Assembly: GCA_002385885.1 (NCBI GenBank)
Contig: DGEI01000037.1
Location: 7,069-31,712, forward strand
DNA length: 24,644 nucleotides
Direction: 5' to 3'
DNA from: Firmicutes bacterium UBA3930
GTDB lineage: Bacteria > Bacillota > Clostridia > Caldicoprobacterales > Caldicoprobacteraceae
Shown: piece after piece, positions 1-8,304 of the stretch
Layout: each line of letters opens with the position of its first letter
Position numbering within the stretch: position 1 is the stretch's first letter
Position numbers and translations under genes: made by a program
The notes under the pieces: model-generated
Database searches by the model: none
Told to the model about the DNA's origin: nothing
What the model saw: the letters and a program-made list of their open reading frames with translations, nothing else

Positions 1-629
1 GATATGGTGCTGACGATTCTGCCTTTATTCATGATCAGAACCCTATCCCATACCTCTTTAATGGTATCAATGATATGAGTGCTGATAAGGACCGAACATC
101 CCCGGCCCTTTAATTCTATAAAGAGTTTCTTAAGCTCTTTAATGGCCTTTGGGTCAAGGCCAATCATGGGTTCATCAAACAGGATGACCCTGGGTCTTGT
201 AATCACGCCGCAGCAGATGCTTACCTTTTGCTGCATACCCCTGGAAAGCTCTTTACCCAGTTTATCGGTTTTATCGCTTAAATCAAACCGCTCAAACAAT
301 TGCGCGGCATAATCTTCATAAGCATTTATTCTGTACGCTTTTGCAATAAAATGAATATGCTCTTCCACTGTTAAGGAGTCATACAAGGCAGGTGTTTCCG
401 GGATGTACGACAAAACCCTTTTGGCTTCGAGGTTTTTATTTTTGTGCCCGCATATGGTAATCTCTCCGCTGTGCTGCAGCAGGCCGGCGATACATTTGAT
501 AATTGTGCTCTTCCCTGCGCCGTTGGGGCCAAGGACAACGCTTATTTCTCCCTCTCCGATTTCAAAACTCATCTGGTCTACAGCCAAAACCTTGCCGTAC
601 CTTTTTGTAACCTCTTTTACTGTTAACAT
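1..629 (-). CDS. ABC transporter ATP-binding protein (3' end outside window)
   Basis: This is the nucleotide-binding subunit of an ABC transporter, most like the ABC-2 type (CcmA-like) exporter or drug/multidrug ATPases. About 209 N-terminal residues are visible and the frame runs off the left edge. Seen directly: start MLTVKEVTKRYG, Walker A GPNGAGKST near residue 36, signature LSRGMQQK, Walker B VILFDEP, a D-loop GLDP, and an H-loop histidine in LISTH. The ATG at 629 has a GGAGGT ribosome binding site five to six bases upstream (635-640). It is separated from the xylan genes by about 300 bp containing an inverted repeat and a promoter candidate, so it is probably a separate transcription unit. 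It lacks the long C-terminal regulatory region of sugar-importer (MsmX/MalK) ATPases as far as can be seen, and its Walker B context is that of exporters. It is therefore unlikely to energise the sugar permeases here. Confidence 0.93.
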   Translation of the reverse strand, partial: MLTVKEVTKRYGKVLAVDQMSFEIGEGEISVVLGPNGAGKSTIIKCIAGLLQHSGEITICGHKNKNLEAKRVLSYIPETPALYDSLTVEEHIHFIAKAYRINAYEDYAAQLFERFDLSDKTDKLGKELSRGMQQKVSICCGVITRPRVILFDEPMIGLDPKAIKELKKLFIELKGRGCSVLISTHIIDTIKEVWDRVLIMNKGRIVSTI

Positions 630-827
630 AAAATACCTCCGGATTATAAGTATCTCAAACGCTTAGTTCATTAGAAATGTCCATATCTTACATTCAGGCA
701 GAAGTTATTATAAGCCGTGGGATAATAGGATGCTGCAGGCAAACAAAATTATTGGTGTTAAAACAAAATCGCAGCATGAAGGCTATTATTTTACCAAGCA
801 TGTTGTTATTAGTTACCATTTATAAGT

Positions 828-856
828 ATTAAAACATATAAAATCTTCCAAATCAA
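828..856 (-). promoter_or_regulatory. Candidate sigma-A promoter for the ABC ATPase gene
   Basis: On the minus strand a -35-like TTGATT (851-856) is followed after 17 bases by a -10-like TTTAAT (828-833). This is four and five matches to TTGACA and TATAAT. It lies just downstream of the candidate operon terminator and points into the ABC ATPase gene. The assignment rests only on sequence resemblance in an AT-rich region, so chance matches are possible. Confidence 0.4.
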
Positions 857-890
857 GGGTTAAATTGATTTTATTGCTATCATTTAATTA

Positions 891-928
891 TACAGGCCTC
901 CGGGGTTTATTCTCCACGGAGGCCTGTA
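891..928 (-). terminator. Inverted repeat, candidate end of the xylan operon
   Basis: TACAGGCCTCCG (891-902) and its exact reverse complement (917-928) form a 12-bp GC-rich stem with a 14-base loop. It starts nine bases after the stop of the cytoplasmic GH10 gene. The minus strand after the stem reads TAATTAAATG, so there is no clean U tract. It may be an imperfect intrinsic terminator or a 3'-end-stabilising hairpin. Its position between two transcription units supports an end-of-operon role. Confidence 0.6.
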
Positions 929-936
929 CTTGTAGT

Positions 937-2484
937 TCAATGCTCTTTTCTCTGGCTATTTATTCTTTTTTGTATGAAATCCCTGAATGCATGCAAACGG
1001 TAGTAGGACTCTTTGGGGACTCCGTCTTTCCGGATCAAACCTGACAGCGGCACATATCCCGGATCGTAGAAGCTCCACCAGGTTAAGGCTTCAATGTTTT
1101 CCTTGGAGTAAGTCATAGTATAGAACTGTTCCAGCCAATCAGCCTGGATCTTTTCCGTCCACTCCCATTCAGCATGCCAGATTCCATCGCCATACAGATA
1201 ATGATCAAGAGGCCATCTCGTTCGCTTGCTTTGCGGGTCGGCCCAGTCTGTATGATTGTCTCCTGAGCATATCCCAAGTTCGGTGATATGAATGGGTTTG
1301 CCAAATTTCAAATACTCGTCCAATAACCTGGAAATGCTTACCATGTCCCTGGTAGGCCAATAAAGCTGGATGCCTATAACATCAAATTCCACATTGTTTT
1401 CAAACAGGGCTTCAAGATAAGTATATGGTGAAAACAGGGGCCTGTCTTCTTTAAGATTGGAGTTACATTTAATAGCTTCCAAACCTTGTGATACATATTC
1501 ACCAAAGGGCAGGCAGTTATTGACTATCAGGGTGGCGTCAGGATTTGACTCCCGCGCTGCATCACATGCTATTCTTGTTATCTCGATCATCTGATCCTGG
1601 GAAATAGGATTGAGATTTGACCAGTCATGCACTTCATTTACAACATCCCAGATCTGAATATCATTCCGATATCTCTCCACACTGCGTTTAACGGTACGGA
1701 TACATTCTTTTTTCATTGTTTCCCAGTCTACGTCCATCAGCCATTCGGGAGTACTGGCTACATGATTCCACCATAAAGGATGGCCTTTTGTCCTTATTCC
1801 CTTTTCTTTACACCAGGCCAAAATTTTATCTACCCAATCATAATTTGGATATCCTCTTTTTTCTTCTTTTAAAGCTTCCTTCAAATAGAATGGCAGTGTA
1901 GCAAGATCAAAGGTTTTCTCGAATCGCGCTGCATAATCAGAGCCAGGTTCATAACCGAAGGCGGCACATCCCAGCATGAACACCGGATTGGACCGTTTAT
2001 AAGCCTTTGATCTTTCAAATAAAGCCAGCTCTCCACCCCAAAGGCCATGACTGAGAGCGCGGTGATAAAACTCATAGGCTTTATCGCCATGCTTTTTCTC
2101 TGCCAATTGCAAGTATTCTTCGCAGGCGCTGATATGGGCTGATGCTTCAGAACTTAACTCACCCCCGTAGGATTCAAGTATATTCTGAATTTCAACCAGC
2201 CTGGTCATTGCAGCTTCCCGGACAAAGTCAATCTCGGTATCTTCCTTGCTGTAGCCTTCTCCCTGGTTGTCGGCGGTCACCCAGATATAGCCATAATCCA
2301 TTACCGGCATCATAGCATGGATTATTACAGGTGAGCTATGACCTTCGATATGCACTTTGCCGTCGATAATCTCCTTTTTCTTTCTAAGCGGCCTGAACTG
2401 CAGGTCAGAAAGGTACAGGCTGTCCATTTCTTTCTGAGATACATTGCTTCCGTCTGCTTTCGTAAGTTTGACTATAAATCCCAT
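937..2484 (-). CDS. Divergent cytoplasmic GH10 family xylanase
   Basis: Predicted to hydrolyse internal beta-1,4-xylosidic bonds of imported xylo-oligosaccharides. The 515-residue protein has no signal peptide, so it should act in the cytoplasm. The GH10 barrel occupies about residues 190-500, preceded by about 190 residues of unassigned N-terminal domain. The acid/base glutamate is E284 in DVVNEV. The nucleophile candidate is E402 in ITELGI, where classical GH10 enzymes have TELD. The usual GHTLVWH motif is GHPLWWNH here (residues 234-241), so it is a distant subgroup. The ATG has an AGGAGGC site (2494-2500) about 10 bases upstream. It is the last gene of the apparent operon, 45 bp after the cytoplasmic GH43 gene. 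The family assignment is firm; exact substrate preference is inferred from context. Confidence 0.87.
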   Translation of the reverse strand: MGFIVKLTKADGSNVSQKEMDSLYLSDLQFRPLRKKKEIIDGKVHIEGHSSPVIIHAMMPVMDYGYIWVTADNQGEGYSKEDTEIDFVREAAMTRLVEIQNILESYGGELSSEASAHISACEEYLQLAEKKHGDKAYEFYHRALSHGLWGGELALFERSKAYKRSNPVFMLGCAAFGYEPGSDYAARFEKTFDLATLPFYLKEALKEEKRGYPNYDWVDKILAWCKEKGIRTKGHPLWWNHVASTPEWLMDVDWETMKKECIRTVKRSVERYRNDIQIWDVVNEVHDWSNLNPISQDQMIEITRIACDAARESNPDATLIVNNCLPFGEYVSQGLEAIKCNSNLKEDRPLFSPYTYLEALFENNVEFDVIGIQLYWPTRDMVSISRLLDEYLKFGKPIHITELGICSGDNHTDWADPQSKRTRWPLDHYLYGDGIWHAEWEWTEKIQADWLEQFYTMTYSKENIEALTWWSFYDPGYVPLSGLIRKDGVPKESYYRLHAFRDFIQKRINSQRKEH

Positions 2485-2529
2485 AAAAACCGTGCCTCCT
2501 TATATATTTATTTTTGCTTATGCAAAAAA

Positions 2530-4059
2530 TTAAACTCCTGCTTCCTGCCTTTCTATATCATCAGCTTCATAATAGACAAAATTTCGAAAGTCTGCATAGC
2601 CGCCTGCCTCTGTTTCGGAATAGTAATATATGCCAATGCGGTATCCAATGAATAAATCCAGTGTGTATTTCATTTGTAAATCTGACCCAATTTTGTGCCA
2701 TAGGTTTCCATCCTCAGAAAAATAGAAAGAGGCTGTGTCCTTATCATTTTCATAGTCAAAGATTATCTTGAAGAAAATATGTTTTCCAGAATAACGGACT
2801 TTTTCTTCTTCCATCTGCTGACAATTACTGCCTCTTTTATAAGCTGTAATTATCCTTTCACCGTTCTCATCAACTTTTACACCTATCATACCATAATTGC
2901 CTTGTAAAGCTGCCAGCCCGGCATTATCTCCGGGTTTTAAGCCATCGGTTTCCAGTTCAACAGAGAAAGCGCATTTAGGCCCGCTTGTTCTTTGGGTCAA
3001 AGTATTCCTGGCTGTAAGAATACTGCTTGCTGTAGTGTTAGTCCGCAGTCTTAAAAATCCGGGCCGTTCGGTAAAAGACCAGCATTCTGGTATCGGATTG
3101 TGATTCCACTGCCATTGCAGCGCCAATTTGTTTTCTCTATGATTAAAGGAGTCACTGATAATCAACGGTTCTGAATTATATGGCTCAAAGGGTATTTCAA
3201 AGGCCTCCGGTACCTTTCCTTCTATACCAAATACCGGCCAATCATTCTCCCAGGAAACAGGAATCAAATATGGAATCCTTCCAACCGCTCCATGGTCCTG
3301 GAACAGAATAGAATACCATTCTCCTTCAGGAGTATCAATAATGGCCCCCTGAGCAACTCCTTGGTTCCGGTATCCCATATCATCATCCAGCAGAATCTTT
3401 CTTTCATAGCTGCCCAGGAGCTCCTTTGAACGGTAACATACTACCCGCCTTCTTCCATACCCGTCAAATGGCCACTCAATAAAAAGCAGGTAATAATACC
3501 CATTCAATTTATACGCTCTGCACCCTTCACAGCGTAAACGCATGTTTTCGGATGGTGTGCTAAATAAAAGCCGGTTTACTCCTCCCTCTTTCAAGCCGGA
3601 CAAATCATCTTTTAACTCAACTATTCTGATATTCCCATTGCCATATATGAAATAAGCTTTACCATCATCGAACAAAAAGGACATATCATGGTAGGTGCCG
3701 TCCAGTACGAACCTGTCCCAACCGCTTTTTTCTATATCATCAGTATAGTAAATAAAAGTCTTTTGCAAATCATGACATGTAAAAGCTGCATAAAACTTGC
3801 CACGATAGTATTTTAGGCTTGTTGCCCACTGTCCTTTGCCGTATGCATTCTTTCCGTCTTTTAAGTTGTATATATCGTTATCCTCAATTGTATCAAATAT
3901 ATATGAAACAATTTCCCAGCTGCATAAATCTTTTGACCTGAGAACAGGACCGCCCGGAATCAAAAACATGGTTGTAGATACCATATAATATGTATTACCA
4001 ATACGTATTATATCAGGATCCGGCATATCTGTCCAAATAATTGGATTGGTTGCCCTCAT
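2530..4059 (-). CDS. Cytoplasmic GH43 beta-xylosidase/arabinofuranosidase
   Basis: Likely releases xylose or arabinose from imported arabinoxylo-oligosaccharides. The 509-residue protein has no signal peptide. A GH43 five-bladed propeller (about 5-295) is followed by the concanavalin-A-like C-terminal domain typical of beta-xylosidases (about 298-500). Visible catalytic candidates are base D14 in MPDPD, pKa modulator D125 in YHDMS, and acid E178 in CEGCR. I chose the ATG at 4059 because AAGGAG (4068-4073) lies eight bases upstream. A longer in-frame start at 4089 has no ribosome binding site and would add ten residues before the conserved NPIIW. The protein is closely similar to the N-terminal half of the 1349-residue enzyme encoded just upstream, which suggests duplication with a split between outside and inside versions. 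Xylosidase versus arabinofuranosidase activity cannot be decided from sequence here. Confidence 0.9.
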   Translation of the reverse strand: MRATNPIIWTDMPDPDIIRIGNTYYMVSTTMFLIPGGPVLRSKDLCSWEIVSYIFDTIEDNDIYNLKDGKNAYGKGQWATSLKYYRGKFYAAFTCHDLQKTFIYYTDDIEKSGWDRFVLDGTYHDMSFLFDDGKAYFIYGNGNIRIVELKDDLSGLKEGGVNRLLFSTPSENMRLRCEGCRAYKLNGYYYLLFIEWPFDGYGRRRVVCYRSKELLGSYERKILLDDDMGYRNQGVAQGAIIDTPEGEWYSILFQDHGAVGRIPYLIPVSWENDWPVFGIEGKVPEAFEIPFEPYNSEPLIISDSFNHRENKLALQWQWNHNPIPECWSFTERPGFLRLRTNTTASSILTARNTLTQRTSGPKCAFSVELETDGLKPGDNAGLAALQGNYGMIGVKVDENGERIITAYKRGSNCQQMEEEKVRYSGKHIFFKIIFDYENDKDTASFYFSEDGNLWHKIGSDLQMKYTLDLFIGYRIGIYYYSETEAGGYADFRNFVYYEADDIERQEAGV

Positions 4060-4067
4060 TATTACCA

Positions 4068-4073
4068 CTCCTT
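4068..4073 (-). promoter_or_regulatory. Ribosome binding site deciding the GH43 start
   Basis: AAGGAG on the minus strand sits eight bases before the ATG at 4059. It favours this ATG over the in-frame upstream ATG at 4089, which has only an A-rich run before it. Confidence 0.75.
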
Positions 4074-4147
4074 CTGTCTGTAAATACATTTTTTGTTCGC
4101 TATGAATTTATTATTGGGCTTTGCGAGTAAAATGTTCATATTCTATT

Positions 4148-7100
4148 TTATTCTATAAATTGCCAATAGTCAAAATCAAATAATTTAGCTTCCTGCTTCC
4201 CTCTAAACACCATATATAAATCATGCACGCCTTCTGCTCCTGAAATATCAGCAGTAACATCAATCCAATCATGCTTCCGATCATTTATTGGAATATCAAC
4301 CAATCCAATCAATTTGCCATCCACTTCGTCCAAACGAAGTTCAATTACACTGCTGGCGTCAATATTTGCTACTCTTGCTGAAAAAGCCGATGGGCCCTTT
4401 TCACCAAAATCAACCTGGGAGAGAGCAATCCAATCGCCGTTTTCAATATCAGTCAAGGCTCTTTGCCAGGGCTCATCATCTGAAACTGGCTTAGTCATAA
4501 TTCCTGCTCCCCATGCAAATGTCTCTGCCTGCACCCGAGTATACGGATTCAGGGTTTTATGCTGCGATACCCCTTGATAATCAGCAATTACCTCCTGAAT
4601 AGTACCATCATCATCAAAAAATACCTGATTTATATGGGGAGATCGGTAACCTTTTGGTATCCCCATGTCTTTAGCAACAGTTTGGGCATGGTAAATAATA
4701 TACCAGTTGCCTTGATATTCAAAAAGTGAATGATGGTTATTGCCTCCAACCTGGAAAAAGTGTCCCGGATTTTTTAGAATTGACCCTTTATAATTCCATG
4801 GGCCAAGTGGACTGCTGCTAATCATATAAGCTATTTCCCCGGCCGGAGGGCTGCCTTGAGGGCGGGGCCCGCTGAAGAAATTACTGCAGTAGGTATAGTA
4901 ATAAATACCATTTATTTTGTTAATACCCGACGCTTCAAACATAAAAGGGGCCGGGATGGTAATGGCCTCACCTACAACGCTGACCATGTCATCGCCCAAC
5001 CGCATAACCCTTCCGGTATTTGGCATATCCTCTTTCCCCTCAGGAACCCCGCCGCCAAAGTATATATAAGCCTTGCCATCATCATCTATTAATACGGCAG
5101 GGTCAAACAACCATACAACACCATCAACACCGGGGGTTGATCGCGAGATCAATGGTTTGCCCAAAGGATCTTCCCATGGGCCAATAGGATTATCGCTCAC
5201 AAGAACACCTATACCATTGGCATTGTTAGAAAAATACAGGAAAAATTTATCTTTTCCATCAATTACCTTATGCGCAACTGCAGGCGCCCACGACAGGGAG
5301 GCCCATTTTGCTGCACCCTGCGGGCCTGCCACGCTGATTTCACCATGATCAGTCCAGTTCATTAAATCATCTGAAGATATCACAGATATCTTGTTAATCA
5401 TTCCATATGTATTGTCTTTAATATTTCCATTATCATCATACTCCGGTATATCATGAGTTGTATACACATAGACACGATCCTGATACACCAGTGCCCATGG
5501 ATCCGCTCCAAATTTATGGGATATCAAGGGATTGCCATTCGGCGGAAGCTTGCCAACAGCACCGGTGGGGGGAGTATAGATTATTTTCAGTTTGGTACTG
5601 CTGACATCATAATAAATCTTTTTGTTATCCGGACTATGCAATTCCATAGTTTCAACCGAAACCTCACTGCTAACCGATTTGCTGAGTCTCTGCTTTAACT
5701 TTAATGTAACAGCTATCAATTCTTTATCCAGGCCGTAATCAGTAAAAGATATCGGGGAGCCATCAGCATTGTAAACATCAATTAAATATCTGCCTTCTTT
5801 TTGCCTGAATTCTGCCTGAGCAGCCTTCAGATTATCCTGTTCAATGGTAACATCGGCCACTTCCAGTTCATCCGGGATTCTTAAGACAGCATGAATACCA
5901 TATACATTTTCTTTTTCCGGAATTTTGTTAACACTGATATGAAATTTATATTCCTGCTTCAAATCATTGCTAAGTTCAATTATTTCTTCGTCAAGATATG
6001 CCCTTAAATCAGATCTGGTGGTATTCCCTGTCAGTTTATTTTCAAACTCAAAGAAGTCTATGTCAACATAACCTCCGGCCTGCTTTGTAGCATAATTAAA
6101 TATTGCAAAACGGTATCCCATAAAATGTGGAATAGTATAGCGCATTGCCAGCCCGGTTCCAAACTTTGTCCAGTCTGAACCGTTGTAACTATAGTAAAAT
6201 TCAGCTTTATCAACGGTAAAGTCAAAATCAATTTTGAAATATACATTATGTTTCTTAAGCTCGGTTCTTTCTTTTTCAACGCCCTTATCCACCATTATTA
6301 TATAGGCATCATCACCTTCTTTTGTAACTCCAATAAGGCCATACTCCTGCTGAAAAGCAGCTAATCCTGCATAATCGCCATCTGTCATATTACTGGTATC
6401 CATTAAAATCCAACCCGAACAGTAGGGCCCCTGCGTCCTTTGAGTTAAAGTATTTCTGGCATTTAGAATGTTCTCAGCAACACCGGCTGTCTCAAGTCGT
6501 AAATAGCCCTTCCTGGCGGTAAGTGACCACTTAGTGTTATCCGGATTATGATTCCATTGCCAGGCAGTACCAAGTACCGACCCGTTTGGCAGAGCTTCAT
6601 TGATTTCATTTTTTGTTACCGGGTATTCTTTTATGGATACATCCCTTATATAAAAATCCATAAGATCTTCTGCCGGGTCCGGTTCTTCCTTCCATTGGGT
6701 CTCAAAAAACAAATATATGCTACTTACCTCATCGCTTATAACAAAAGTGCCCGTTATCTCAGTCCACTCATTTATTTTCGCAACCCCTTTCACAAGATTT
6801 TGATAGGTTGTCTCTTTTCCTGTTTTTTTGCGGGCAGTAAGTATAAATTCCTTTGTTTCAGGGCCTTCCGTATACTTAACCCAGAAAGAAGCTTTATATC
6901 TTCTCCCGGGCATGATCCGCCATCCAAAATTCTGTTCAATTCCGGCACCCGTAACCCGCCTATTCGATATATACGCAGCATTTTTGCTGCCTTCCCGTTT
7001 AATTCCCAACCTGGCACCATCTTTGCCTGCCCATCCGGCAGTTCCTTCGGTAAAGTTACCGTTGACTGTAAGTTCTACATCCGCTGCATCAGAAGATTCT

Positions 7101-8197
7101 TCCGTTTCCAGGTATGCCGACTCCGGGGCGGCAATATCCTCCTGGTAAAACTCGTCACTGACTATCAGCTTTGAAGTAAAATCACTTTTCCCAGGTTTCT
7201 CAAATTCCAGAGGCACCTTGCCTTCCCGGTCACCATGAACAGGCCAGCCGTCTTCCCAGCGTACCGGCACCAGAACAGGAACCCGTCCTACCGCATCCCT
7301 GTCCTGGAAGAGCATGGCATACCACTTTCCATCCGGTGTATCAACCAGACCTCCCTGTGCAACACCGCTCTTTTTATAGCCCATGGTATCGCTTAGTGCC
7401 AGCCGGCCCTGGTACGGCCCGTCAATTTGGTCAGAACGATAGACATACTGTCTCCTTATATTGCCGCTTTCCCACCATATGGCAGTAATATAATATTTGC
7501 CGTTTATTTTATATGCATGTGTCCCTTCCATCCCTTCTTTCCCCGATGCAATAATAACCTTATTCAGTCCTGATGGATTTATAGCTTTATAATCAGAAGT
7601 AAGCTCTTTAATCATAATATCAGTTCGCCCATATATTATGTAGGCTCTGCCATCATCAAACAGTAATGAAGGATCATGCAAATACTGATTGAACTCAGTC
7701 CTCTGCCAGGGGCCTGCCGGATCCTTTGCACTGAAAAGATATGTTTTTCCCGTATCCAATGATGCAAATAAAACAAAAAAGGTTCCATCATAGTATCTTA
7801 TACAAGGCGCCCATGCGCCATTACCATATATGTTCATGCCGTTTCTCAGATTATGAGCGTCATTCTCTTCCAAACGATCATATACATAACTGACAATTTC
7901 CCAGTTGACCAAATCAGTTGATCTCATAACAGGCACACCCGGCATCATGTGCATTGTTGTAGTTACCATATAAAACTCATCGCCGACACGAATCACATCC
8001 GGATCAGGAAAATCAGCCCAAATTATTGGATTGGAGGCAGTTTGAACTTCTTTTTCAGTCAACTCTCCTTTTAAACCGGTATCCTGTGCTGTTTGTTTTG
8101 ATTTTGATCTATAGATTAAAACGCCGGCTGATACAGCTATAACAACGGTTATTACGCATATTACAACCAGGACATTTCTATGCATAGGATTGCGCAT
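4148..8197 (-). CDS. Membrane-tethered double GH43 arabinoxylan-debranching enzyme with CBM and cohesin-like modules
   Basis: This 1349-residue surface enzyme probably removes arabinose and/or xylose from arabinoxylan. A hydrophobic N-terminal segment lies at about residues 8-28. The first GH43 propeller (about 55-345) has base D65, modulator D175 and acid E224. A CBM4_9-like module (about 372-525, starting VNGNF) precedes the rest of a ConA-like beta-xylosidase C-terminal domain (about 535-720). A cohesin-like beta-sandwich follows (about 735-875). The second GH43 propeller (about 885-1215) resembles arabinoxylan arabinofuranohydrolases of the Bacillus XynD type, with D899, D1032 and E1088. 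A CBM6-like module ends the protein (about 1218-1349, DFDYWQF). AGGAGG (8205-8210) supports the start. It lies between the tethered GH10 and cytoplasmic GH43 genes. No dockerin or SLH repeats were seen. Module families are from motif recognition; the cohesin-like call is the weakest. Confidence 0.9.
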   Translation of the reverse strand: MRNPMHRNVLVVICVITVVIAVSAGVLIYRSKSKQTAQDTGLKGELTEKEVQTASNPIIWADFPDPDVIRVGDEFYMVTTTMHMMPGVPVMRSTDLVNWEIVSYVYDRLEENDAHNLRNGMNIYGNGAWAPCIRYYDGTFFVLFASLDTGKTYLFSAKDPAGPWQRTEFNQYLHDPSLLFDDGRAYIIYGRTDIMIKELTSDYKAINPSGLNKVIIASGKEGMEGTHAYKINGKYYITAIWWESGNIRRQYVYRSDQIDGPYQGRLALSDTMGYKKSGVAQGGLVDTPDGKWYAMLFQDRDAVGRVPVLVPVRWEDGWPVHGDREGKVPLEFEKPGKSDFTSKLIVSDEFYQEDIAAPESAYLETEESSDAADVELTVNGNFTEGTAGWAGKDGARLGIKREGSKNAAYISNRRVTGAGIEQNFGWRIMPGRRYKASFWVKYTEGPETKEFILTARKKTGKETTYQNLVKGVAKINEWTEITGTFVISDEVSSIYLFFETQWKEEPDPAEDLMDFYIRDVSIKEYPVTKNEINEALPNGSVLGTAWQWNHNPDNTKWSLTARKGYLRLETAGVAENILNARNTLTQRTQGPYCSGWILMDTSNMTDGDYAGLAAFQQEYGLIGVTKEGDDAYIIMVDKGVEKERTELKKHNVYFKIDFDFTVDKAEFYYSYNGSDWTKFGTGLAMRYTIPHFMGYRFAIFNYATKQAGGYVDIDFFEFENKLTGNTTRSDLRAYLDEEIIELSNDLKQEYKFHISVNKIPEKENVYGIHAVLRIPDELEVADVTIEQDNLKAAQAEFRQKEGRYLIDVYNADGSPISFTDYGLDKELIAVTLKLKQRLSKSVSSEVSVETMELHSPDNKKIYYDVSSTKLKIIYTPPTGAVGKLPPNGNPLISHKFGADPWALVYQDRVYVYTTHDIPEYDDNGNIKDNTYGMINKISVISSDDLMNWTDHGEISVAGPQGAAKWASLSWAPAVAHKVIDGKDKFFLYFSNNANGIGVLVSDNPIGPWEDPLGKPLISRSTPGVDGVVWLFDPAVLIDDDGKAYIYFGGGVPEGKEDMPNTGRVMRLGDDMVSVVGEAITIPAPFMFEASGINKINGIYYYTYCSNFFSGPRPQGSPPAGEIAYMISSSPLGPWNYKGSILKNPGHFFQVGGNNHHSLFEYQGNWYIIYHAQTVAKDMGIPKGYRSPHINQVFFDDDGTIQEVIADYQGVSQHKTLNPYTRVQAETFAWGAGIMTKPVSDDEPWQRALTDIENGDWIALSQVDFGEKGPSAFSARVANIDASSVIELRLDEVDGKLIGLVDIPINDRKHDWIDVTADISGAEGVHDLYMVFRGKQEAKLFDFDYWQFIE

Positions 8198-8304
8198 TTA
8201 TTTTCCTCCTCTGTACTAATTACAAAAAGATTCTGACACCCCCCTGTAATATACACAAACCGGCCGCAATTCACTAAAGATATTCAAACAAGATTTTATT
8301 TAAA

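Larger units (their letters stand above)
630..936. other. Intergenic region between the xylan operon and the ABC ATPase gene
   Basis: This 307-bp gap separates two minus-strand genes. It contains a 12-bp inverted repeat next to the end of the GH10 gene (891-928), a sigma-A-like promoter candidate (828-856), and the ribosome binding site of the ABC ATPase gene (635-640). No open reading frame of convincing coding quality was seen. The roughly 190 bases between the promoter candidate and the ATPase ATG would be a long leader; I recognise no riboswitch in it. Confidence 0.7.

Noticed and set aside
403..666. Plus-strand open frames opposite the left-edge gene
   Set aside because: The minus strand there encodes a textbook ABC ATPase with all nucleotide-binding motifs, so the plus-strand frames are shadows.
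4060..4089. Ten-residue longer start for the cytoplasmic GH43 protein
   Set aside because: There is no ribosome binding site before the ATG at 4089, while the ATG at 4059 has AAGGAG at good spacing and starts just before the conserved NPIIW.
6548..7174. 208-codon plus-strand open frame
   Set aside because: It lies wholly antisense to the GH43/CBM region of the 1349-residue enzyme, has no recognisable domain, and is the complement shadow of a strongly supported gene.
8198..8304. Possible internal promoter between the tethered GH10 and the double GH43 genes
   Set aside because: The 107-bp gap has AT-rich hexamers but no -35/-10 pair with acceptable spacing, and no hairpin was found.
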